From assembly GCA_017938925.1 (NCBI GenBank), contig JAGBAO010000013.1:1-64000 (forward strand): a DNA stretch of 64,000 bases, given 5' to 3'. Each line of letters begins with the position of its first letter. Position 1 is the first letter of the stretch. Positions 54,486 to 61,653 of this stretch are shown in pieces. This DNA comes from Bacteroidales bacterium (lineage in GTDB: Bacteria; Bacteroidota; Bacteroidia; Bacteroidales; UBA932). The notes under the pieces were generated by a model. That model searched no databases, was not told the origin of the DNA, and was given only the letters and a program-made list of their open reading frames with translations. A program made the translations under genes and the position numbers.

Positions 54486-54558
54486 GGGGAATAGAAAACG
54501 GCAAAATTTTATTCCCAAGAGACAGGCGAAAAGCGACATATATTTGCATCGTCAAACG
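54486..54558 (+). promoter_or_regulatory. Promoter module 2 of 3 (GGGGAAT / ATTCCC / TATATTTG)
   Basis: GGGGAATAGAA at 54486, ATTCCC at 54511-54516, a consensus -7 box TATATTTG at 54539-54546, then GCATCGTCAAACG. The geometry is the same as in module 1 while the sequence between the conserved blocks differs. Confidence 0.7.
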
Positions 54559-54633
54559 GTAAGAGTTCTTTGAAAGTCAGACAGGAAAACGGATTGCTTC
54601 CGCTACTATGAAGATTCCTCCGAAGAACAGTAA

Positions 54634-54706
54634 GGGGAATAGAAATCCGCAAAAATTCATTCCTGACAGAACGGTCAAATCTGACTTACCTTTGCATCGT
54701 CAATCA
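54634..54706 (+). promoter_or_regulatory. Promoter module 3 of 3 (GGGGAAT / ATTCCT / TACCTTTG)
   Basis: GGGGAATAGAA at 54634, ATTCCT at 54659-54664, a consensus -7 box TACCTTTG at 54687-54694, then GCATCGTCAATC. It is the closest module to the gene at 54793, leaving a leader of about 90 nt. Confidence 0.7.
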
Positions 54707-54792
54707 GAAACAAGGGCGCCCGTTGAAGATTGAGACAGAACAATTATTTAACCTTTAAAACCTAATGCTGTACAGGTCAAGCGTAAAATATT

Positions 54793-55761
54793 ATGAATAA
54801 TACAATGTCAAACAATACAGTAACTAATGCAGTTGTAGTTAATAACACTAATAACGAGAATATGGTAAATAACAATTCAGAGGTGGCGACCCCAAACGCA
54901 GAAGAAACTCCGTTCAGAACAGTTAAGGCTCAGATACAGGGCGAGGTGCAGGACATTATACTTGCACGCCACAAATACAGCATGGAGGGGCTTAAGGCTT
55001 CCCAGCAGAAGCAGTTGGAACTCATTGATAAATCCAAGATGCTGGGAGTAATCTTCCACCTCGCAACAGCAGAGGTGTTCTATGAAGCAGGAATTGCGCT
55101 TCGTGATCTTGATAATAACGAGATTCCAGCTGGTACAGAAAATGTGTTTGTTCCTGTTGAGACAGCTGATACATTCTATCGTTTTACAATCGATGATGTT
55201 TTGGAGAATGTTGAAGTTCATACTTTCGCTAATGTGCAGGAGTTTGCGGAGGTAACAGGTACAACTACACTGTTCAGCAGAGGACTTACCTCTAAGGAGA
55301 AGATTGGTGTAGCGGCACTTGCTACAAACGATGAAGTTTGTAATGCGATTTTTGACCTCGCACTTGAGGGCAACATGCCAGCGAGCACAGCACAACTTTA
55401 TTTGGGCGTACAGGTGAAAGGTGTAACAACCGCGATGATGGCAACAGGCTATAAGCCGAAAGACATTGAAGGACTTGGTAGAACATATGCGGAGGCCAAG
55501 GAACTGTTTGAGAGAGTTAGCGCTGTGTTTGGCGTAAATGAAGCCAAAAAGAGGTACGCTGTACGCGCAATCAATTATCTACAGAAGTCTGAGGGCATTA
55601 GTCTGGAACAAATCCACAATGCGCTGGAGACAATCCCAGCTAATGAAGTGGCAAAAGCCAAGCTGATGAACTGTGGCGAGAAAGAAACTTGCATTGTAAC
55701 AGTGCTATTGATCTGGATAAAGTCGCAGGAGAACAAGAGAATGTTCGTGCCAGCTGCCTAA
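54793..55761 (+). CDS. Hypothetical island protein with Asn-rich N-terminus (322 aa)
   Basis: No family recognised. The first 35 residues are low-complexity and rich in Asn, Thr and Val. The rest is a soluble, mainly helical protein with an apparent beta region (about 110-160). It has no signal peptide. It is preceded by three promoter modules, pointing to strong or controlled expression. The last about 20 residues (TVLLIWIKSQENKRMF) look unlike the rest, so a frameshift near the end is possible. A terminator hairpin follows. Confidence 0.75.
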   Translation: MNNTMSNNTVTNAVVVNNTNNENMVNNNSEVATPNAEETPFRTVKAQIQGEVQDIILARHKYSMEGLKASQQKQLELIDKSKMLGVIFHLATAEVFYEAGIALRDLDNNEIPAGTENVFVPVETADTFYRFTIDDVLENVEVHTFANVQEFAEVTGTTTLFSRGLTSKEKIGVAALATNDEVCNAIFDLALEGNMPASTAQLYLGVQVKGVTTAMMATGYKPKDIEGLGRTYAEAKELFERVSAVFGVNEAKKRYAVRAINYLQKSEGISLEQIHNALETIPANEVAKAKLMNCGEKETCIVTVLLIWIKSQENKRMFVPAA

Positions 55762-55773
55762 TTCAGAACAATG

Positions 55774-55798
55774 GAAGCCCATCAAAAGGGTGGGCTTC
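55774..55798 (+). terminator. Terminator-like hairpin after the 54793 gene
   Basis: A perfect 8-bp stem GAAGCCCA / TGGGCTTC with a 9-nt loop. The following TATTACCCC is poor in T, so termination may be partial. Confidence 0.5.
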
Positions 55799-55948
55799 TA
55801 TTACCCCTAAAAATCCGCAAAATCAATCTCTAATGTTCGTAAAAGCTGTGTTCACATTAGGGGGTGCAGGGTGTTCAATTTAGTTGGGCTACATACTAAC
55901 AACTAATATACTAATACCTATTGTTTATATATATAGTGGAAGAAGTCC

Positions 55949-56548
55949 ATGACCCAGTACAGAAAAATAACTGAGCTTCTGGCAGGGAGATTAAAGCCTA
56001 AAGAAGCATACTTGTTCTATTGTCTGGCTCTGAAGTCTGACTTTATAACTAATGAATCATATATCACGCAGGAAAGTTTAGCTAAGTTTTATGGAATCAA
56101 GGATGTTGACCAGATCCGTGAATGGCTATATATGTTCCAATCAAAAGGCTTGCTGACTATTATAAAAAGTAAAGTCAAGGGGCGATACGGAACATTCCGT
56201 AAATGCAAGTACATATTGAACGCAGAACACTACAATCTGGTTTCTGACCTCTTGAAAGAAGAACCTATCAGCAGTCAGTTGAAAGGATTTCTGATATTGC
56301 TGAAATGCAAATGTCTGAATTGTACGAATACAACAAAATTCAGTCAGAACCAATTAGCTAAAGAATTGGGAATATCCGCAGGGGCAATTTCCCAATATAT
56401 GAAAGATGCGATAGATAATGCTTATGTAAGTAAGGATGAGAAAGGAATCCACTTGTTGAGAGAGGATATTTTTCTAAAGGCTAAGACAGAATTTCGTAAA
56501 GTCAAACCAGCAAAGCCTAAAGAAAAATTAGTTATCCTCATGGACTGA
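55949..56548 (+). CDS. Helix-turn-helix protein, possible replication/transfer regulator (199 aa)
   Basis: It appears to hold two winged-helix segments: residues about 35-95 (YITQESLAKFYGI, DQIREWLYMFQSKGLLTI) and 125-165 (FSQNQLAKELGISAGAISQYMKDAID). Such tandem wHTH proteins in mobile elements include replication initiators and transcription regulators; no specific family was recognised. It is rich in Lys, ends basic, and has no signal peptide. Confidence 0.7.
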   Translation: MTQYRKITELLAGRLKPKEAYLFYCLALKSDFITNESYITQESLAKFYGIKDVDQIREWLYMFQSKGLLTIIKSKVKGRYGTFRKCKYILNAEHYNLVSDLLKEEPISSQLKGFLILLKCKCLNCTNTTKFSQNQLAKELGISAGAISQYMKDAIDNAYVSKDEKGIHLLREDIFLKAKTEFRKVKPAKPKEKLVILMD

Positions 56549-56551
56549 TGC

Positions 56552-56592
56552 AGAGCCGTAGGTAAGCAATTACTTATGGCTCTTCATTTTTA
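56552..56592 (+). terminator. Intrinsic terminator after the helix-turn-helix gene
   Basis: A 14-bp stem AGAGCCGTAGGTAA / TTACTTATGGCTCT (two G-T pairs) with loop GCAA, followed by TCATTTTT. The stem begins 3 bp after the stop codon. Confidence 0.8.
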
Positions 56593-56948
56593 ATGGGTGC
56601 AGGAGCAGACCGCCCGAAAATTTCCAAAATTGGATTCATGGCTTATTGGTTGAAATTTCAGAACATATAACCCATACTGAAATTTTTACTGCATTAGCTA
56701 ATATGATATAGAATGACAGATTAGTTACAAAATCCCCTCCTCTTGTTTGCTGAAAATCCCCCCTGTGCTTCGCTCGTGAGTGGACATGCTGATTTCTCCG
56801 CCCCTTGAAAAACTATAGAAAAGAATGCTTTCAGAAAGTAGCGAGTTATATTCATAAAAGGTACTTGAGTAAATATAAACTAGTAATCTGATAAGGAACT
56901 AAATATTTACAGCAGAATTAGTTAATAACAATTTAATCATTTACCATT
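56593..56948. other. Intergenic region of the island, 356 bp
   Basis: No gene or consensus promoter was found. It contains a C-rich patch (AATCCCCCCTGTGCTTCGCTCG, about 56749-56776, then CTCCGCCCC) in otherwise A+T-rich DNA. In similar elements this kind of patch can mark a replication or transfer origin, but there is no diagnostic motif here. Confidence 0.3.
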
Positions 56949-57887
56949 ATGAACGAAATTACCTTAGATTCACCAAGCGTGAACTTCCTTGAAGCGAACA
57001 CCAACGCTATCACTCTCGAAGAACTTGCGGAACAGTGCGTAGTGCCTACTTGGGCTAACCAAGAGCTGACTATCTCACATCAGGACTTCATTCAGACCGT
57101 ACACGATGCCGCTTGCAACATCTTCGCAGGAGAGACCGTGAACACTCCGGAGATTCGTGTCTCTCACATTGTCCGTGGTCGCATCCCATCTGCACTTGGG
57201 AAGCGTTCAAGCGAACTTCTTGAATCAGAGAAGACACAATTTTATCAACGGTTGGCGTTTGCCTTTACTATCCCTAGCATACATGAGTGCATTGAGGGTC
57301 AGCGTCTGGAACTCTGCATTGGAGGTGTCCGCAACTATTCTGATTTGAACCTCTACCGTGCCAATCGCGGAATGGAGAAGTTCACCATCTTCATTGGCTG
57401 GCGTGTGAATGTCTGCTCTAATCAGGTTCTCACAGGTGAGGGCGTGAGCTTGTCTCTTGAAGTGATGTCAGTACATGACCTTTATAAAGGTGTGATGGAG
57501 TTGTTCAACGGTTTCAACATGGATAGAGACATTGAACTGTTGCAGACCCTTACGCAGACAAGGCTCACAGAATCGCAGTTCGCACAGATCGTTGGCAGGA
57601 TGAGACTTTATCAGGCATTACCTAGCTACTTGCAGCGTAGAGTTCCGAAGCTTCTCATCACTGACAGTCAGATTAACAACGTGTGCCGTGACTACTACAA
57701 CAATCCGAACTTCGGAGCGAAGGACAGCACGATATCCATGTTTGACTTCCACAATCTGCTCACGGAAGCGAACAAGAGCAGCTACATAGACAGCTATGTT
57801 CAGCGTGGCATCAATGCTACAGAAGTGACCGTAGGAATCTGCAAGGCTTTGCAGGGAGATTCTGAATACTCTTGGTTCTTGGGCTAG
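56949..57887 (+). CDS. DUF3871-family protein
   Basis: A 312-residue protein matching the DUF3871 family (PF12987), typical of Bacteroidetes conjugative and mobilizable elements and usually near RadC. Visible family features: a conserved ETVNTPEIRVSHIVRGR block, GIRNYSDLNLY-like strand, and FIGWRVNVCSNQ. Function unknown; it has a helical C-terminal region after about 180. A terminator separates it from radC. Confidence 0.85.
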   Translation: MNEITLDSPSVNFLEANTNAITLEELAEQCVVPTWANQELTISHQDFIQTVHDAACNIFAGETVNTPEIRVSHIVRGRIPSALGKRSSELLESEKTQFYQRLAFAFTIPSIHECIEGQRLELCIGGVRNYSDLNLYRANRGMEKFTIFIGWRVNVCSNQVLTGEGVSLSLEVMSVHDLYKGVMELFNGFNMDRDIELLQTLTQTRLTESQFAQIVGRMRLYQALPSYLQRRVPKLLITDSQINNVCRDYYNNPNFGAKDSTISMFDFHNLLTEANKSSYIDSYVQRGINATEVTVGICKALQGDSEYSWFLG

Positions 57888-57905
57888 GAGTGCATTTACC
57901 TGTCA

Positions 57906-57940
57906 GAGAGGGCATCCGCTTGGGTGTCCTCTTTTTTATT
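57906..57940 (+). terminator. Intrinsic terminator after the DUF3871 gene
   Basis: A 10-bp stem GAGGGCATCC / GGGTGTCCTC (two G-T pairs) with a 4-nt loop, then TTTTTTATT. Confidence 0.8.
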
Positions 57941-57954
57941 AACCTGTTAACTAA

Positions 57955-58413
57955 ATGACAATGACAACAGATTTCAAGGTGGCAGAGGTGCAACTGTCCT
58001 ATAAAAACAATGTTCCGTACGATAAGCGGACAAAGGTGCGTGATGCGAAGGACGCATACAAGGTGATGCTGAAAACCCACAATGATGATACACTTGACTA
58101 TATAGAGACTTTCAAGGTTCTCTATCTGAATCAGAACAATCACGTTCTTGGTTGCAGAACCATTTCTGAGGGAGGGCTGGCTAGTACCTGTTGCGATGTC
58201 CGTACAATCCTGCAAGGTGCGCTACTGACCAATGCTGTAGCTATTATTCTCGCACACAATCACCCAAGCGGAAATGTCAAGCCAAGCACGGAGGACATCA
58301 ATACCACAGCAAAGATTACCAAAGCAGCTAAACTCTTAGATATTTCTGTGCTAGACCATATCATCTACACACGGGAGAATTGCTACAGTTTCGCTGATGA
58401 TGGAGAAATCTAA
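57955..58413 (+). CDS. RadC-family JAB/MPN-domain protein
   Basis: A 152-residue RadC-like protein consisting of the JAB1/MPN metalloprotease-like domain only. The zinc motif is complete: HNHPSGNVKPSTED (H-x-H-P-x7-S-x2-D). It is carried by many mobile elements and phages; despite the name, a DNA-repair role is not established. It is shorter than chromosomal RadC, lacking the helix-hairpin-helix N-terminus. An in-frame ATG two codons downstream is an alternative start. Confidence 0.88.
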   Translation: MTMTTDFKVAEVQLSYKNNVPYDKRTKVRDAKDAYKVMLKTHNDDTLDYIETFKVLYLNQNNHVLGCRTISEGGLASTCCDVRTILQGALLTNAVAIILAHNHPSGNVKPSTEDINTTAKITKAAKLLDISVLDHIIYTRENCYSFADDGEI

Positions 58414-58433
58414 AATACTCACTTTCATTATTA

Positions 58434-58491
58434 GTGAATGTTTCTCTGATTATCAATGAGTTACAAAATTGACTATCTAAGGAACATTCAC
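58434..58491. repeat. Inverted repeat GTGAATGTT-N40-AACATTCAC
   Basis: Perfect 9-bp arms (58434-58442 and 58483-58491) in the gap between radC and the second recombinase, ending 32 bp before its ATG. A smaller hairpin TCACT/AGTGA overlaps the left arm. Possibly a recombinase or regulator binding site. Confidence 0.5.
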
Positions 58492-58523
58492 TTTTGTTTG
58501 TTTAACCACAAAACCGAACATTT

Positions 58524-59111
58524 ATGAGCTTGAAATACTCAACCACAACCGCAGACTATCTTGTCTGGTCTGATGCGATGAACCTTATCCGCAAATTAGC
58601 TAAAGATGGTAACTACAAGATATCGCTTCTTATCGCTCTTGGCTGCTTCACAGGATTACGAATCTCTGACATCCTAGCTCTGACATGGGAACAGATTCTG
58701 AACACCGAGGAATTTACCATAACGGAGAAAAAGACAGGAAAGAAAAGAGTTCTCCGCTTGAATCCTCAACTGCAACAGCATATACAGGAGTGTCACGAAC
58801 ATATCCAACCTTTGAAAGATACCTCATACATCTTGGTAAGTCAGAAAGGCACAGTCTTTACGATCCAGCGAATCAACGTAATCCTGAAAGAGATAAAGAA
58901 GAAATACCGCTTGAAAGTGAAGAACTTCAGCTGTCACTCACTCCGCAAGACCTTTGGCAGACAGGTTTACAACATGAACAGCGAAAACTCCGAACTTGCC
59001 CTAGTCAAGCTGATGGAACTGTTCAACCATAGCTCTGTAGCCATTACCAAAAGATACCTAGGTTTGAGACAGGAGGAGATTCTACAGACTTATGACTGTT
59101 TGACATTCTGA
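58524..59111 (+). CDS. Minimal tyrosine recombinase (catalytic domain only)
   Basis: A 195-residue site-specific recombinase lacking arm- and core-binding domains. All canonical catalytic residues are present: R46 (FTGLRISDI), H138 and R141 (HSLRKTF), H169 (FNHSS) and Y178. Compact recombinases of this type in Bacteroidetes act on element or invertible DNA. It is flanked on both sides by perfect inverted repeats with spacers of 40-41 bp (58434-58491 and 59120-59176). Confidence 0.9.
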   Translation: MSLKYSTTTADYLVWSDAMNLIRKLAKDGNYKISLLIALGCFTGLRISDILALTWEQILNTEEFTITEKKTGKKRVLRLNPQLQQHIQECHEHIQPLKDTSYILVSQKGTVFTIQRINVILKEIKKKYRLKVKNFSCHSLRKTFGRQVYNMNSENSELALVKLMELFNHSSVAITKRYLGLRQEEILQTYDCLTF

Positions 59112-59119
59112 TTTTACAT

Positions 59120-59176
59120 GGGCGACATTTTTTGAACAGAAATCCTTTTATAAGGTCTGGTAAAATTTTGTCGCCC
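59120..59176. repeat. Inverted repeat GGGCGACA-N41-TGTCGCCC
   Basis: Perfect 8-bp arms (59120-59127 and 59169-59176) directly after the recombinase stop. Both arms are followed inward by T- or A-rich tracts. A terminator with so long a loop is unlikely; it may be a recombination or regulatory site. Confidence 0.5.
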
Positions 59177-59204
59177 TTGAAATTACACATTCACATCTTT
59201 TTGC

Positions 59205-59212
59205 TAACTTTG
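59205..59212 (+). promoter_or_regulatory. -7 box for a small transcript
   Basis: TAACTTTG (TAnnTTTG), 19 nt before the small ORF at 59232. The -33 box is not evident. Confidence 0.5.
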
Positions 59213-59218
59213 TCGCAA

Positions 59219-59472
59219 TTCCGATCCAGCAATGGCAAGGAAGGACATTTTGAACAAAAAGGTGTTGTTGAAATCATCTTCATAGGTAAATTCTCGCAAA
59301 ATTTTCCAAGACACGATGATGATAGCAGTAGCACCACATCATTTGATATGTACAGCCCGTAGTGGCTTTCCGCATATCCTTTGGTGTGGGCTATTGTTTT
59401 ATCCTGTGTCTGAGGCAATGCGAGAAGCCTACCTATAGGATGAAACAATAAGTTCCCACACCTTCTTTTTTA
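59219..59472 (+). ncRNA. Probable structured small RNA with a long terminal hairpin
   Basis: From a start near 59219 the transcript would end in a long hairpin: GGTGTGGG (59383-59390) with CCCACACC (59455-59462), an internal loop (1 x 4 nt), then a 14-bp stem TATTGTTTTATCCT (59392-59405) with AGGATGAAACAATA (59437-59450, one T-G pair). A small apical stem AGGC/GCCT has loop AATGCGAGAA. TTCTTTTTTAT follows, so it also looks like an oversized terminator. No protein of normal length fits here. Confidence 0.5.
59232..59285 (+). CDS. Possible 17-residue peptide
   Basis: ATG-led short frame encoding a very basic peptide (MARKDILNKKVLLKSSS), placed correctly after the -7 box at 59205. No SD is apparent. 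It could be a leader peptide for the structured RNA that follows. Too short to trust on sequence alone. Confidence 0.3.
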   Translation: MARKDILNKKVLLKSSS

Positions 59473-59516
59473 TCCGCTTTCATCTGGGAATTGGATAGCA
59501 TATAGAGTTATCTATT

Positions 59517-60041
59517 ATGGCAAATTTGATCACACCTCAGAATTTATGGTCTGAGATGCTGAAATTCAAACATTTGTTAGGAGTCAAACATGGTTACACT
59601 ATTCCGTTCTTAGTTGGTGCATATTATAAATATGGTTTTATTAAAGAGAATGAATTGTTGTCTTCCATTTGCATAGAACGCCTGATAAACAACATATTAG
59701 AATCCATATCACCTGAACGCCCCGTAAAGATTTTTAACTGCGAGAATCTCGAGCATGAACTTGTTTTGCAATATTTAGCAACAGGTCTTAATGAGGAAGA
59801 AGTAAAATATCTAATGAGTTGGGAAAGCAATATTCATAATAAGATATATTGGCATTACAGGGAAACCGAGATTACAGATTTTGATTCTTTGATACAATGG
59901 ATATGGAATAAACCTACTACAAGAGGGAACATCCCATATAGTGAATTAATTTCCTCTAAACGCTTTAGCTGTGATATGGGTTCATGGGATAACTTTAATG
60001 AAAAAGAAGAAAGTTTCCTAAATAATCTGAACACACATTAA
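59517..60041 (+). CDS. Hypothetical cargo protein (174 aa)
   Basis: No family recognised. It is soluble and helical, rich in Trp/Tyr near residues 120-150 (KIYWHYRETE, LIQWIWNKP). The gene is distinctly A+T rich, as are those after it. It begins the cargo part of the island, 45 bp past the U-rich end of the structured RNA. Confidence 0.65.
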   Translation: MANLITPQNLWSEMLKFKHLLGVKHGYTIPFLVGAYYKYGFIKENELLSSICIERLINNILESISPERPVKIFNCENLEHELVLQYLATGLNEEEVKYLMSWESNIHNKIYWHYRETEITDFDSLIQWIWNKPTTRGNIPYSELISSKRFSCDMGSWDNFNEKEESFLNNLNTH

Positions 60042-60074
60042 ACATTATAAATCTAAATAATTGGCACTACTAAA

Positions 60075-60632
60075 ATGGCAAGGTTACCAAAAGATTTTAT
60101 TAGTAGGATATATGGAATTGAAGGAAGTACGAGATGGGATCCATATAAAGATTTAAATGAAGTGTTAAACATAATAGGAATTATGGCTAAACGAGATAAG
60201 ATTCCATATGCAAGAGTACTCATACCTCCCTCAAAAGTAAAAACATATTATTATGAGGATATGGAATATTATGTTCCAAATTATTGGAGGGATTGTCTGT
60301 ACGAAGATTTGGAAACAGGAGATTATTATATCATAAGTCCAGACCCGAAGAATAAAAATTACCCTTCGAATAGTGTTTATTCTTGGATTGCATTTAAGGT
60401 CACTGGACTTACAGATGGAATCCGTTACTGTAGCAGAGATGATTCCGGTAAACTCACAAAGGAAATATTGTACCATTCAGGAAGTTTCATTGACCTAATC
60501 AAAAGATGCAACCTAAATGAAGTGTTAGACACATTAGCAAAGAACCAGAAGCCAATTGTTATCAAAGTTTTGCGCAGACTATATAGTCCTGAACGAGAAG
60601 ATAGGGGTGCTGTTTGTCAGTTTGATATTTAG
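60075..60632 (+). CDS. Hypothetical cargo protein (185 aa)
   Basis: No family recognised. It is soluble with many Tyr/Asp pairs and a central beta-rich part (VKTYYYEDMEYYVPNYW ... DYYIISPDPKN), and ends in a basic helix (VIKVLRRLYSPERED). It lies 33 bp after the preceding gene and is probably transcribed with it. Confidence 0.65.
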   Translation: MARLPKDFISRIYGIEGSTRWDPYKDLNEVLNIIGIMAKRDKIPYARVLIPPSKVKTYYYEDMEYYVPNYWRDCLYEDLETGDYYIISPDPKNKNYPSNSVYSWIAFKVTGLTDGIRYCSRDDSGKLTKEILYHSGSFIDLIKRCNLNEVLDTLAKNQKPIVIKVLRRLYSPEREDRGAVCQFDI

Positions 60633-60677
60633 CACTCTATACAGGAGAAGTAAACATTATATATAACCACATTGATT

Positions 60678-60869
60678 ATGACAAGAAAAGCCAATAAAGC
60701 CATTGTCAAAAAGTTACTTACTTTTAGTCTGTTGTTTTTGAACATTCTGCCGATACTCGCATATCCTCGTGATGATACGGATAGCGGAACATCTGGCATC
60801 ACCTTAATTATAGTAATTGTTCTGTTCATTATCGGGGCAATGAATGCAAAGAAGGACAAAAGGAAATAG
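60678..60869 (+). CDS. Small membrane protein (63 aa)
   Basis: A 63-residue protein with a basic N-terminus, one hydrophobic segment (about 13-30; it may be a signal peptide), a short acidic loop (PRDDTDSGTSG), a second membrane helix (about 42-56) and a basic KKDKRK end. The ATG at 60678 replaces an in-frame TTG two codons earlier. It lies 5 bp before the PLD gene. Single-pass or two-pass membrane partners are common beside toxin or defence genes, but the role here is unknown. Confidence 0.6.
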   Translation: MTRKANKAIVKKLLTFSLLFLNILPILAYPRDDTDSGTSGITLIIVIVLFIIGAMNAKKDKRK

Positions 60870-60874
60870 GATAT

Positions 60875-61642
60875 ATGGCGAACAATACTGAAGTCATTTT
60901 TGAAAACATAGAGCAACGCATTATCAAAGAAATCAGCGAGGCTCATTATGCGATATTCGTTTCTGTTGCGTGGTTTACAAACAAGAAGTTGTTTAATGCC
61001 TTACTTAAAAAGGCAAAAAATAACTGCTATGTCTCGATTATCATTCAGTTGGATGAGATTAACTCACAGTGCGGAATAGATTATAATCAGATTCAGATCG
61101 GGCGATCAGAATGCTTCAAGATTTCTAAGGACGCTGAACTTTTGCATGATAAATTTTGCGTAATCGATTTCCAAAAAGTAATCACAGGGTCTTACAACTG
61201 GACTTATAAAGCATCACAGAATAGTGAGAACATTCTTATTTTGAATGACCCATCTGTTGCCTCTCAATATATAAGCAGGTTTGAACAACAGAAAGCGAAG
61301 TTCCAAGGTTCAAGCATTCAACCAAAGTCTGTAACATCAGTTAGCTCCAATATCGTTAATATTAGTTCCCCAACGACTACAACAATTCAGAAGAACGCAG
61401 ATATCAAAGAAACGCCTAAACCCAGACTTTGCACATTTTGTAAAAAGGAGCTAGGATATAATGATTCATACTGCCAACACTGCGGGACACGTCACGATGG
61501 ATTGCCAAATAAATCTAGGTTCGTAGTGACTTGCAAAAAATGTTCACGAAAACAGGAGGAAGCTCTAATTGATGCCGTGTGTACAAAGTTTTGTAATTAT
61601 TGCGGTAGTGATCAATTAGAATGGAAGTACAACAAATGCTGA
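60875..61642 (+). CDS. Phospholipase D-like nuclease with C-terminal zinc ribbons
   Basis: A 255-residue protein. Residues about 5-145 form one PLD-like domain with a single HKD motif (H91, K93, D98) followed by GSYNW, as in dimeric nucleases of the Nuc/Zucchini type. A low-complexity Ser/Thr linker (about 150-180) leads to two zinc ribbons, CTFC/CQHC and CKKC/CNYC. It is cytoplasmic. It begins 5 bp after the small membrane protein and ends 11 bp before a second zinc-ribbon gene. Probable DNA or RNA cutting enzyme; defence function is inferred from the neighbouring AbiGi-like gene. Confidence 0.8.
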   Translation: MANNTEVIFENIEQRIIKEISEAHYAIFVSVAWFTNKKLFNALLKKAKNNCYVSIIIQLDEINSQCGIDYNQIQIGRSECFKISKDAELLHDKFCVIDFQKVITGSYNWTYKASQNSENILILNDPSVASQYISRFEQQKAKFQGSSIQPKSVTSVSSNIVNISSPTTTTIQKNADIKETPKPRLCTFCKKELGYNDSYCQHCGTRHDGLPNKSRFVVTCKKCSRKQEEALIDAVCTKFCNYCGSDQLEWKYNKC

Positions 61643-61653
61643 AATAATGAATT

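Noticed and set aside
54392-54706. CRISPR array
   Set aside because: Three units share short blocks at fixed spacing, but the repeats are interrupted, the spacing between units varies (94 and 148 bp) and each ends in a promoter box; no cas genes are nearby.
59132-59362. 76-codon frame over the structured RNA region
   Set aside because: It begins inside an inverted repeat, has low-complexity content, and conflicts with the promoter and hairpin arrangement.
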